In this document: piece by piece, positions 7,728 through 17,600 of the stretch
Layout of the letters: each line of letters starts with the position of its first letter
How positions within the stretch are numbered: the stretch's first letter is position 1
NCBI GenBank assembly: GCA_905479925.1
Contig: CAJQOL010000002.1
Location: forward strand, 1-50,829
From: an uncultured Kangiellaceae bacterium
GTDB taxonomy: Bacteria; Pseudomonadota; Gammaproteobacteria; Enterobacterales; Kangiellaceae
Direction of reading: 5' to 3'
DNA: 50,829 bases
Notes under the pieces: model-generated
The model's input: the letters and a program-made list of their open reading frames with translations, nothing else
The model's database searches: none
What the model was told of the DNA's origin: nothing
Position numbers and translations under genes: made by a program

Positions 7728-8456
7728 CTAATGATGGCAAGCGGTACCAGCTAAGGCACTAAGTGCTTCAATATCTTTAATGTTAATATAACGATCTTTA
7801 ATTTCAATAAGTTCTTTCTTTTGTAATCGAGTTATCAGACGACTAACGGTTTCTACCGCTAAACCTAAATAGTTTCCAATATCACTGCGGGTCATGGACA
7901 GCAGAAACTCTTTGTTAGAAAGCCCTCTGCGTCGATAACGCGCGGAAAGATTCATTACGAATGCGGCAAAACGTTCATCAGCGTTCTTTTTACTTAACAA
8001 CATGAGTAATTCTTGTTCGTCTCGAATTTCGCCGCTCATCACTCTAAATAATTGACTTTGCAAGGCTGGCAGTTCCCTAGAAAGTGCCTCTAAACGATCA
8101 AACGGTATGGTGCAAACTAAAGATGTCTCAAGTGCTTTTGCGAAGCTAGGATAGGCCGCAGTACTAACCGCATTAAGACCAACCATTTCCCCTGGTAAAT
8201 GAAAACCGGTCAATTGTTCAATACCATCACTGCTAATGGTGTAAGACTTTAGACTACCTGAGCGGATTGCATGAATGGCCTCAAACGGGTCCCCTGCTTT
8301 AAACAGAAAGTCGCCTTTTTTGAGAACCCGCTTGCGTTGAACGATATTGTCCAGATGTTCAATCTCAGAATCAGCCAACATAACAGGCAAGCACAGCCTT
8401 TTAATACTGCAGGTTTGACACTTTATTTGACTAGAAACATTTAAGTTAGCTGGCAC
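7728..8456 (-). CDS. fnr: Oxygen-sensing regulator FNR (Anr/EtrA type)
   Basis: FNR is a Crp-family transcription factor that dimerises with an oxygen-labile 4Fe-4S cluster and activates anaerobic genes. All four ligands are present: Cys13, Cys16 and Cys22 in KCQTCSIKRLC and Cys115 in SLVCTIPF. The cyclic-nucleotide-like beta-barrel follows, then the HTH near the C-terminus with the recognition helix VETVSR, whose Glu and Arg read TTGAT half-sites. The 242-residue length is normal. Translation starts with GTG at 8456; no in-frame ATG exists before the cysteines. It lies 76 bp downstream of hemN in the same orientation, and FNR boxes occur before hemN, the porin and the decarboxylase. Confidence 0.95.
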   Translation of the reverse strand: MPANLNVSSQIKCQTCSIKRLCLPVMLADSEIEHLDNIVQRKRVLKKGDFLFKAGDPFEAIHAIRSGSLKSYTISSDGIEQLTGFHLPGEMVGLNAVSTAAYPSFAKALETSLVCTIPFDRLEALSRELPALQSQLFRVMSGEIRDEQELLMLLSKKNADERFAAFVMNLSARYRRRGLSNKEFLLSMTRSDIGNYLGLAVETVSRLITRLQKKELIEIKDRYINIKDIEALSALAGTACHH

Positions 8457-8532
8457 GGCTGTTCAACAAATAGCTATCAGGTGTTTCTGATTGTAGCAGC
8501 TTTAAAATGTTTAAAAAATAGTTACCGACCGT

Positions 8533-9933
8533 TTAAATAACTTTTGAAAAGCTATTAATCATGTGAAGCTCGTTCACATAGGCGTCAAACAGCATGCAAA
8601 TATTGCGAATTAACAACCTTCCTCTACCAGTTACTTGGATATCACGCGATGTAATTTTAACCAGACCATCGGCAACAAAGGGTGCTAACATTTCGAGTTC
8701 ATCTGCAAAATAATTATTAAAATCAATATGGTAGTCACTTTCAATGGAGTCGATGGAGAGTTCAAAATGACATATTAGATCAAAAATAACGCGTTTTCTT
8801 ACCAAGTCATCGTTACTCACCGTTACGCCTCGCCATATAGGTAGCTGATGGCTTTCTAGAGCTTCATAATAACTTTCTATATCCCTAACATTTTGATGAT
8901 ACTGACTATTTACCGAGCCTATTGACGAAACACCAACACCAATGAGTTCATACTCTTCATGGGTTGTGTATCCCTGAAAATTACGATGTAAACAGCCGTT
9001 TTGCTGAGCAATGGCTAACTCATCATCGGGTTTGGCAAAATGGTCCATTCCAATGTAAAGGTAACCGTTATCTTGCAGATTCTCGATAATGTATTGAAAA
9101 ATAGCCATTTTTTCTACCGCCGATGGCAATTTATTGTCTTCAATTCTTCGCTGCGGTTTAAATCGGTCGGGTAAGTGAGCGTAATTAAACACCGATATTC
9201 TATCGGGCGATATTTGCATAACTTGTTCAAGCGTTCTCTCAAAGCTCTGTTTTGTTTGCAGCGGTAGCCCATAAATTAGATCTAAATTGATTGACTTAAA
9301 GCCATACTTTCTGGCCTCTTCAATCATATCTCGAGTCATTTCAAATGACTGAATACGGTTTACTGCTTTTTGCACCGCCAAATCAAAATCCTGGACCCCC
9401 ATACTCATACGGTTAAATCCTAAAGCGGCCAAGTGTTCTATATCTTCGATAGCGAGGGCTCGGGGGTCAATTTCTATTGAAATCTCGGTGGTTTCATCCG
9501 CTGGCACTACAAAACATTCGCGAATATGCGACATGATTCTAGATATCTGTTCAACCGACAAATAGGTCGGTGTACCGCCTCCCCAATGAATTTGTCGAAG
9601 CGTATTGTCACCGATATGTTCTGCCACCAGGCTTATTTCCTGCAGCAAGTAGCTAACGTACTTTTCTGCGCGGGATTTGTCTTTGGTTATAATCTTATTG
9701 CAAGCGCAGTAGTAACAAATGTTCTGACAAAACGGGACATGGATATATAGTGAAAGTGACTTATTATCTGGAAGAGCCTTTAAGCAAGTAATGTAATCGC
9801 TTTCCGTATAATCATCGTTAAACTCTAATGCAGTAGGATAAGACGTATAACGAGGACCGGAAATATTATATTTCGCCAGTAGTTGTTCATCCCATTCGAG
9901 TTTATCAGCTAACATTATTTCACTCATTTTCAT
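8533..9933 (-). CDS. hemN: Oxygen-independent coproporphyrinogen III oxidase HemN
   Basis: HemN is a radical SAM enzyme that oxidatively decarboxylates coproporphyrinogen III during haem synthesis without oxygen. The 466-residue product has the RYTSYPTA start typical of true HemN, the cluster motif FCQNICYYCAC (Cys69, 73, 76 and 78), HWGGGTPTYL for SAM contact, IEIDPR and FNRMSMGVQDF. These N-terminal and CxxxCxxCxC features separate it from the HemW-like proteins. Three Met codons crowd the start (residues 1, 3 and 7), so the exact start is uncertain. It precedes fnr on the same strand and has a degenerate FNR box about 55 bp upstream, matching the usual control of hemN by FNR/Anr. Confidence 0.95.
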   Translation of the reverse strand: MKMSEIMLADKLEWDEQLLAKYNISGPRYTSYPTALEFNDDYTESDYITCLKALPDNKSLSLYIHVPFCQNICYYCACNKIITKDKSRAEKYVSYLLQEISLVAEHIGDNTLRQIHWGGGTPTYLSVEQISRIMSHIRECFVVPADETTEISIEIDPRALAIEDIEHLAALGFNRMSMGVQDFDLAVQKAVNRIQSFEMTRDMIEEARKYGFKSINLDLIYGLPLQTKQSFERTLEQVMQISPDRISVFNYAHLPDRFKPQRRIEDNKLPSAVEKMAIFQYIIENLQDNGYLYIGMDHFAKPDDELAIAQQNGCLHRNFQGYTTHEEYELIGVGVSSIGSVNSQYHQNVRDIESYYEALESHQLPIWRGVTVSNDDLVRKRVIFDLICHFELSIDSIESDYHIDFNNYFADELEMLAPFVADGLVKITSRDIQVTGRGRLLIRNICMLFDAYVNELHMINSFSKVI

Positions 9934-9980
9934 AAAGTTATTTAATGTTAGCTAAGATACCAGAGCAAAAGCCAAATAAA

Positions 9981-9994
9981 CTGATCTAGGTCAT
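9981..9994 (-). promoter_or_regulatory. Degenerate FNR/Anr box upstream of hemN
   Basis: In the hemN direction the site reads ATGACCTAGATCAG, matching TTGAT-N4-ATCAA in 7 of 10 positions with the core TGA...ATCA kept. It is centred about 55 bp before the hemN start. It is weaker than the two other boxes, but the position and the target gene fit. Confidence 0.5.
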
Positions 9995-10050
9995 AGGATA
10001 TTCATAAATGACCATTTAGCTTTTTACTATCGTCAAGGAAGGCGTTAAAT

Positions 10051-12861
10051 CTAGTGAAAATTACGCTTATCGATTGCTCGTCTTACTGCAACCGCCATAC
10101 TATCTCGTCGATAAGGTTTGGTCAGAAGGTGCTTTCTAAATCGTTTAAAACCTTCGTCTTCAGCAAGTTTTCGGCTAAAGCCAGAAGATAACAGAATGGC
10201 CATTTTCGGATATAACCGATGAGCTCTTAACGCTAACTCTGTACCTAACATGCTACCGGGCATGGTTACATCGGTAAAAAGAAGATCAAATGATTGGGTA
10301 TTTAGCACCTCCAATGCACTGTCTCCGTCACTGGCTGTTTTAACCGAATAACCCAGCGCTTTTAAATGTGTGCTAGTGGTTTCGAGTATTTCCGGCTCGT
10401 CATCAACCAATAGTACCGACTCGCTACCACCGACAACCTGCAAGTCAGGTTTGCTTTTTTGTTCATGATTATCTTGTTCAGTAAGCGGTAATAAAATTGT
10501 AAACGTGGTTCCTTCCCCAAGCTCGCTATTTACCGAAATTTCACCTTTGCATCCAGCAACAAAACCATAAACCATTGCGAGGCCTAATCCAGATCCTTTG
10601 CCGTCTTTAGTGGTGAAAAATGGTTCAAAAATTCGACCACATAATTCATTACTCATTCCTACACCATTATCAGAGAACTCTATCTTTAACCAATGGCCAT
10701 TGCTAATTGATCGCTCTGCTAACTCATCCTCACTCAATTCATCGAGTTTAATGGTTATTTCTCCCCCTGCAGACATCGCATCTCTAGCATTTAAACCCAA
10801 ATTGAGTATCGCATTTTCAAACTCCGCAGCGTCAACCATTGCATAACCCGGTCTATCTAACGATTCAAATGACACATTAAAAGAAGCGCCGAGCGTTCGA
10901 TTAAGTATTTCGGTCATTTCCGCCAATAATAGGTTAATATCCTGTGCGGACTTAGAGCCACTCTCATTAATTTGAAGTCGAGAAAGCTGCAGCATTCGGT
11001 TAGTAATTTCGGTCCCTCGACTAACCGCTTTTATGGCCGACTGCACTCTAGAATAATTTGCATCACTTTTGTCCGTAGTCATTTCTAATAAATCGAGGTT
11101 TCCAACAATGACATTTAACAAGTTATTAAAGTCGTGCGCCAAACCCCCAGATAATTGGCTAAGGGACTCCATCTTTTGACTCTGCACCAACTGCGACTGG
11201 ATCCTTTTCTTTTCACTAATATCCCTCACCGTCCCGGTAAACATCCTCTCCTCGCCGTCAAACCATTCTGTGATCGATAAATCGATGGGAAAGTGAGTAC
11301 CATCAGACCTTATGCCAGTTAGCTCCCGGCCAATACCAATTATTTTCGCTGCTCCTCCTGACAAATAATTAAGCATAAAAGTGTCATGTTGTTCAGCAAT
11401 ATCGGAAGGCATTAAAATACGAACATTCTCGCCAATAACATCCTCAGAGTTACGTTTAAATAACCCTTCAGCAGCCCGATTAAACGATTGTATGATTCCA
11501 GAGGAATTAATCAGAATAATCCCGTCAATCGCGCTTTCCAAAATATTCACTAGTCGAGATTGCTCTTTTGCCAGCCGTCGTTTTACTTTAGTGCGTTCGG
11601 TTATGTCTTGAAAAATCCCGGTTAATTTGCTTGGCTTACCATTACGAATTGTCACTTCACAGGTCGTATAAACATCAATCAGGCGGCCTTTGGTGGTGTA
11701 AGTTTGTAAATCAAGGTGATAGCCAATACCTTGTTCAATCGCGACTTCCAGTGCCTCACTGATGATACGCTTAGATTCCGGTAGGAAATAACTAACACCG
11801 GCATCAACAGTAGGGTCGAACTCCTCCGGTGAGGTATCATGAATACGATAGGTTTCATTGGTCCAATAAAGCTCTCCACTTTCCAAGTCGAGCTCCCAGC
11901 CGCCAACCATGGCCGCCGCCTGTGAATACTCAAGAAGCTTTGTTGCCCGCCGCATCGACTGTTCAGTAATATTAAGTTGGGTCACATCGGTCGCTACCGC
12001 ATGAATACTACCTTCATCACTCTCAACAATAGCCGACCATTGCAACACTCTGGTTTCACCATTTTTATGGCGGTATCGATTTTGGAAGAGATAGGTTTGG
12101 TTGCCACCGATCAAACTAGACAGTTCTTTTAAAGTAGACTCAACATCCTCTGGATGTACAAAATCAATAAAAGGTCGCCCCAACATCTCATCGGAACTAT
12201 AACCGATAGTCTTCTCCCAAGTTGAGTTTATCTTTAGAATCTCTCCTTTTAGATTACAAATAAGGTGTAGATTTAGTGGCTGATTAAAAAATCGATCGAA
12301 CTTAGTTTCCGCTCGAATGCTCTGACTGATATCAACAACCAGCGACGAAATACCCTCGACATTTCCATCTTCACCTATTAGTGGGGAGTTAAACCACTCG
12401 CAAAAAATACGCTGTCCCGATTTGGTGATATTTTCATTGGCACTGTAGCTACCACCTTGCTGATTAACTAGCTGGGAACGAACGGCATCAATTTCTAGGT
12501 GTTTGTCTTTAGATAGAATCAAATCGAATGCGGTCTGGCCCAGCGCTTCTTGCTCGGTGTAACCAAAGATTTTTTCGGCCACTTTATTCCAAGACAGGCA
12601 GCGCAATTCATTATCCCAACAGATGCATCCCAACGAACTATTTTCAATATGGTTATAAATCGCTAACTGGCGTTGAAGTTGATCGCTTTGACTGACCCGC
12701 AAAGGTGTTTCGGATGATTTATTGCTGTGCTTTTCTGTTGCTAAATTTAATTGCTGTTGTAACTGGCTCAACTCTGCTAGCTCAGGTTTAGATAGGTCAT
12801 CCAATGGTAACTGTTCGACTAATTGCCTAATTTTTTCTATATCAGATAATGATTTTGTCAT
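10051..12861 (-). CDS. Hybrid histidine kinase with four PAS domains, one FixL-like
   Basis: The 936-residue protein has no membrane span and should be cytosolic. Four PAS domains occupy roughly residues 70-550, followed by the HisKA box GGLAHDFNNLL with the phospho-accepting His576, an HATPase domain (N and G boxes near 690-770) and a C-terminal receiver whose Asp864 sits in LLFTDVTMPG. The fourth PAS contains EQHDTFMLNYL and KIIGIGRELTGIRSDG, which line up with FixL: His492 falls on the haem-ligand His and Arg512 on the oxygen-contacting Arg of the Rhizobium/Bradyrhizobium protein. An oxygen- or redox-sensing role is therefore plausible but unproven. A CheY-like receiver gene lies 232 bp upstream on the same strand. 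Confidence 0.88.
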   Translation of the reverse strand: MTKSLSDIEKIRQLVEQLPLDDLSKPELAELSQLQQQLNLATEKHSNKSSETPLRVSQSDQLQRQLAIYNHIENSSLGCICWDNELRCLSWNKVAEKIFGYTEQEALGQTAFDLILSKDKHLEIDAVRSQLVNQQGGSYSANENITKSGQRIFCEWFNSPLIGEDGNVEGISSLVVDISQSIRAETKFDRFFNQPLNLHLICNLKGEILKINSTWEKTIGYSSDEMLGRPFIDFVHPEDVESTLKELSSLIGGNQTYLFQNRYRHKNGETRVLQWSAIVESDEGSIHAVATDVTQLNITEQSMRRATKLLEYSQAAAMVGGWELDLESGELYWTNETYRIHDTSPEEFDPTVDAGVSYFLPESKRIISEALEVAIEQGIGYHLDLQTYTTKGRLIDVYTTCEVTIRNGKPSKLTGIFQDITERTKVKRRLAKEQSRLVNILESAIDGIILINSSGIIQSFNRAAEGLFKRNSEDVIGENVRILMPSDIAEQHDTFMLNYLSGGAAKIIGIGRELTGIRSDGTHFPIDLSITEWFDGEERMFTGTVRDISEKKRIQSQLVQSQKMESLSQLSGGLAHDFNNLLNVIVGNLDLLEMTTDKSDANYSRVQSAIKAVSRGTEITNRMLQLSRLQINESGSKSAQDINLLLAEMTEILNRTLGASFNVSFESLDRPGYAMVDAAEFENAILNLGLNARDAMSAGGEITIKLDELSEDELAERSISNGHWLKIEFSDNGVGMSNELCGRIFEPFFTTKDGKGSGLGLAMVYGFVAGCKGEISVNSELGEGTTFTILLPLTEQDNHEQKSKPDLQVVGGSESVLLVDDEPEILETTSTHLKALGYSVKTASDGDSALEVLNTQSFDLLFTDVTMPGSMLGTELALRAHRLYPKMAILLSSGFSRKLAEDEGFKRFRKHLLTKPYRRDSMAVAVRRAIDKRNFH

Positions 12862-13093
12862 ATCTTTTTATTATCCAAATTCTTTTTATGATTCAATCTT
12901 TTCTTGCTTGTTTTTCTTGCTTATTTTTCTAGAATATTTTTTTAGAAAAATATTTTTAAGTAAGCTCTCTATTAATCAGGGATTTTGCCCGCAAGCTTTA
13001 ATATCCGATTTTTTTACTCTACTAGATTTTCAATTTCACCTCAGAAAAGAAGCAAAATTTCATGTTATAAGCGCGAGCAGATCTAAAAAAATA

Positions 13094-13456
13094 CTAACCA
13101 ACTGTTTTCTCAAGCGCTTGCTTTATTCTTTCTACGGAAAATGGTTTAGTGAGCCAACCGGTTGCTCCAAGCCGTTTGGCCTTTGTTTTTTTCTCATCCG
13201 ACGATTCAGTTGTAAGCATTAGAATAGGGAGCGCTTTATAAGCGTCCAATCGACGTAAACTGGAGATCAACACGAAACCATCCATTACCGGCATATTGAT
13301 ATCGGTAATCACTAAATCAACGGCTTCTTTACGCGCAAAGTCTAGCGCCTGTTTTCCATCTTCAAAAGCGAAAACTTGATTGCCTAGCTCTGTAAGCATT
13401 GCCTCAAGCGGCCTTCGTATTGCGTATGAATCATCTGCGGTCAAAATCCTTGCCAT
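13094..13456 (-). CDS. Single-domain CheY-like response regulator
   Basis: The 120-residue product is one receiver domain with nothing attached. The acidic pocket is Asp8/Asp9, the phosphorylation site is Asp52 in VITDINMPVMDG, and the conserved Thr and Lys appear as MLTTE and LTKPF. It resembles stand-alone receivers that act with chemotaxis-like or hybrid kinases. The hybrid kinase gene follows 232 bp downstream, with an AT-only inverted repeat (AATATTTTT and its complement near 12935-12960) in between, so partnership is plausible but the genes need not be cotranscribed. Confidence 0.9.
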   Translation of the reverse strand: MARILTADDSYAIRRPLEAMLTELGNQVFAFEDGKQALDFARKEAVDLVITDINMPVMDGFVLISSLRRLDAYKALPILMLTTESSDEKKTKAKRLGATGWLTKPFSVERIKQALEKTVG

Positions 13457-13548
13457 AGTTTGTCTCCTTCTACCCCTTTATTATGATCTATCTTCATTTA
13501 AATACACTGATCTAATCGCTACTAAAATCAAGTCCGAGAATCAGCTGG

Positions 13549-14478
13549 TTAACCGTCTTGATTAATCTGTTCAATAAGGGCTGATAAGGTTTCCGCTGAA
13601 GTCTCATGACTAACTTGGCACGTCCCCGCAGCTTGATGCCCTCCTCCGCCGTACTTCAGCATGAGTTCACCCACATTCGTTTTAGACCCGCGGTCAAATA
13701 TCGACTTACCAGTCGCAAACACAGTATTTTGTTTCTGAAAGCCCCACATAACATGAATAGAAATATTACATTCAGGGAATAGTGCGTAAATGACAAACCG
13801 GTTGCCAGCATGGATAATTTCCTGTTCACGCAAGTCTAGAACGACTAGATTTCCATGGACTGTAGAACAATCCTTTAGTTGTTGTTTAAACAGTACGTCC
13901 TGTTCGTTGTATAGCTCGATTCTTTCTACAACATCTGGGAGTTTCATGATTTCATCAATAGAATGATTACGACAATAATCAATTAAATCCATCATTAAAT
14001 TGTAGTTAGAAATTCTAAACTCTCTAAAACGGCCAAGCCCGGTTCTTGCATCCATCAAGAAATTAAGCAAGTCCCAACCTTGCGGATTAAGAACCTGCTC
14101 CTTGTTAAACTGAGCAGAATCTCCTCTGTCACAGGCTTCCATCATCTCTTCCCAACTACTAGGAAAAGCGCCAGTTCCTCCATAATAGTCCCAAACAACA
14201 CGAGCAGCGGAGGGAGCGTCGGGGTCAATGACATGATTATCGACCTTTTCGTTTCGAATAGTTTCCGATAAGTGATGATCAAATGCTAAATGAATCCCGG
14301 ATACATAAGGTAGGTTAGTCGAGATATCCTTTGAACTAACCTCAATTTTTCCATCCTGCATATCTTTTGGGTGGACAAACTTAATATCATCAATCATGTT
14401 TAAATGCTTTAACAACACAGCGCAGACTAGGCCATCAAAATCGCTTCGTGTTATCAATCTAAACTTTGTCTCTGGCAT
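13549..14478 (-). CDS. DHH-family phosphoesterase (exopolyphosphatase-like)
   Basis: The 309-residue product belongs to the DHH/DHHA1 phosphoesterases, metal-dependent hydrolases of phosphodiesters such as oligoribonucleotides, cyclic dinucleotides or polyphosphate. The metal ligands are visible as RSDFDGLVCA near residue 11, the DHH motif itself in LAFDHHLSE near 66, and DPDAPSAARVVWDYY near 86. The C-terminal DHHA1 signature is YGGGGHQAAGTC. Many annotations call such proteins exopolyphosphatase-like; the real substrate is unknown. It ends 92 bp before the CheY-like gene. Confidence 0.88.
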   Translation of the reverse strand: MPETKFRLITRSDFDGLVCAVLLKHLNMIDDIKFVHPKDMQDGKIEVSSKDISTNLPYVSGIHLAFDHHLSETIRNEKVDNHVIDPDAPSAARVVWDYYGGTGAFPSSWEEMMEACDRGDSAQFNKEQVLNPQGWDLLNFLMDARTGLGRFREFRISNYNLMMDLIDYCRNHSIDEIMKLPDVVERIELYNEQDVLFKQQLKDCSTVHGNLVVLDLREQEIIHAGNRFVIYALFPECNISIHVMWGFQKQNTVFATGKSIFDRGSKTNVGELMLKYGGGGHQAAGTCQVSHETSAETLSALIEQINQDG

Positions 14479-14654
14479 AAGTAACCCCTTGATATATAAA
14501 AATAATTTCTACTTTAGAGTTTTCACATCTAATACTTAGCTTAAAGTATAGTCAACGAAACTCAGACCTTCCTATAAAATATTAGAAAATCCAACCTTTT
14601 GATTTTATCAGTTGAGGGGTTAAGACAAGCGATACAGCGGCCAACCGCTCGCTG

Positions 14655-17600
14655 CTAACGATGATAAAGGGTTTCAAAGTGGCTTAACAGGGGGAAATAT
14701 AGACCGGCTTTTATCGGTCGCTGTTCGATTTTTTTAAATAGTTGGACGTAATCATTCATTTGCAATTTATAGAGTGCGACTTCTTTGTCAATAAAATCTG
14801 CAAAGGATTCCCCGCTATTCGGTTCTGCGGTCTTATAGTCGACTATCCAGCGAGTATTTTGATGGACAAACGTTCTATCGACAATTCTCGAAAGAAAAAG
14901 ACCGCTTGATAGTCGCTTGTGCAACACTAGTTCGCTTTTTGCTTGAACGTGATCACTGAGTATAAATTGGCCGGTTTTATCAGCAAGTGTTTTGTTAATC
15001 GCTTTCATGACCAAAACTGTCGAAGAAACGACGAGTTCTCTGGATAGCCCCGCCGAAATCAACTGGGATTCGGTAATTTCTCCCCAGTTTTCCGGCAATT
15101 TAAAGGACTCTATTGAGTGTTTAGACAACCACTCTAACTGACGATGAACAACCGTACCAATCACCGAAGCTTGTTCCAAATACAAGTTAGTCGTGGACGT
15201 ATTAAGATTCGAAGTCAGCTCGCCACCTGATAGCGGAGGCTTATTTTCTAGCGACGGCTTGAGCTGAGTATTGCCCCTACCATCAGCTTTCAACTCATCA
15301 GCCTTAAGTTTATCGACCTTAAGTCTATCAAGCGCTAAACCATCAAGCACTAGCTCATCAACTACCGATTTTACCTTCATTAAATTTGTTCGTTTGAGCA
15401 AACGAGGTGGAAAAATTGTCCGTAATTGTTGCTGAACCGATTCATTGGTGGAAATTTCCGCTAACTCGGATTCGGTAAATTTATACGCTTTAGGTTTTAC
15501 CGCTTGTGACAAGCCGTTTGACTCAATCACTCTCACTTGATTTTTTACCCCTTCCCATAACATACCAATAAAACTATTAGCTTGGGGCTTTTTAAAATGC
15601 TGAAAACCATCGTCATCGCTATCAATTGCTTTGCTATCCATGGCTTTGCTATCTTCATTGATATTTGCAAACAAATGCAACTCAGATTTTGCTCTTGTTG
15701 CTGCAACATAAAGAATTCGTTGATTTTCAAATTTTTCTTTTTGTTTATCAAGAAAACTAATGTAGCGATAAATAGAATCGTTCTCTTTTCCGGTTTGTTT
15801 TGATACCGCAATCAAATTATGTGACTGACCGTTTTCGTCGATAACTTCGGTCCACTTTAACAATGGCGCATCAACGCCAGCACTTCTGCCGTCTAGTCTC
15901 GGTAATATCACTCGATCAAACTCTAAACCTTTCGATTTATGAATAGTCATCACCTGAACTTGATTATCGGCTTGTGGGTTAGGAGCCGCATATAAGCTAT
16001 CTAACGCTAATTCTAACCCCTGACGATCAAGAATTTCTCCACCATCAACAAACTCAGAGATAGTTGCAATGCAGGTTTTTATGTCTTGATATTCCGATGC
16101 AATTTCAATTTGCAGCAAACCGCCAACCGCTTCAAAACACCCCATTAACCATTTATCAAAAGGTTTACGCCCTTTCTGATTTATCGCATGTTTTAGGATA
16201 GGTAACAATACCGCCAATCTATCTTGCCCCTCTTCAGATAAATGATCTGTAGAATTTTGAATAGAATCGTCAGCTCTGCCATTCACTAAGTTTTTATCGC
16301 TCGCTACGCCTTTCTTTTTTGCTATAGCATCAGACTCATCTAATAGCAGACTAAGTATGTCGGGAAAAGAGCAATGACTATTCCTAAAACGTTGAATAAT
16401 CATGTGTATATCATTGAGGCCTAACGAGAACCAAGGGGATCGAAAACAGGCCGTCCAAGATAGCTGGTCATAGGTGTCCGTTAACGCGAGCGCCAAACGC
16501 GTAATATCAGTAACCACCACCTTTTCGCTAAGTGGCTCAATATCTACCGCTTGATAAGCGATTGTATTCTCATTGAGCAAATCAATAATCGCTAAAAAAT
16601 GCGCTCGACTTCTGGCAAGTATCGCCAAAGTTTTAAGGCTCTCTCCTTCTCCACGGGAATCATTTTCTAAGAGATGATCTTTAACGAGCGAGAGAATTTT
16701 TTTGGTTTCGGCAGCGACATCATTTTGGTCCACCGTTACCCAGGTATTAACCTGACTACTATCATCATCTTCATGAAAAGCAATGGAAGGCGCATAACTA
16801 ACCGCTGATAATGTTAGGTCGTCTTGCTCCGGCATTAACTGCGAAAACTGTTGATTAACCCAATCTATAATAGTCTTCTTAGAACGAAAATTAACCTGTA
16901 ACTGACGAAAACTTGGTTTGATTTGACCTAAGCCATATTGTGCTATTTGCATAAACAAACTGACATTTGCATCTCGGAATCGATAAATCGATTGCATTGG
17001 ATCGCCAACTAAGAAAAGCGTTCTATGACTACTAGCATCCCAACCGGCAGTTAATAATTCTAATAACCGAATTTGCGGTGTAGAAGTATCTTGAAATTCA
17101 TCAATCAGAATATGCTCAATCTGATAATCTAACGCTAGCGCCAAGTCGCTAGGGGCATCATCACTGCCTAAAGCATTTAATGAGGAAATACTTAGTTCAC
17201 TAAAATCCAAGATATTATATTGTTGGAAAACAAGTTTTAAATAACCAGCGGATATCGGCAGTAATTCAGTAACAGCCTTTAGAACGGGGTTATCAATTGC
17301 CGATTCTATATCATCCGGCAACAACCGAATATCGTTGAGTTTCCGAGCAAGTTCAGGCACTGTCGCTAAATGCTTAAGAATACTAGTGATAGCTGTTTTA
17401 TTGGCTAAAAATAGAGCAGCTTGTTGTTCGTTTTCGGCATCCTTTGCTAATGGAAAGCCGCATGCCTTAGAGACGGTTTTGCGGAATGCGGGTGCGGATG
17501 TATTGGTGGTTAAAAGTAACTCAGCTATAGATTTCCATAGGGTTAAATCAAACTCTTCGGGCTTCGCGATCGGCTCAACATCAAATAATTGAACTAGATT

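Noticed and set aside
12722..13222. A 166-residue plus-strand open frame over the kinase-receiver spacer
   Set aside because: It overlaps the antisense of two solid genes, is Phe/Ser/Cys-rich as expected of a shadow frame, and has no ribosome binding site.
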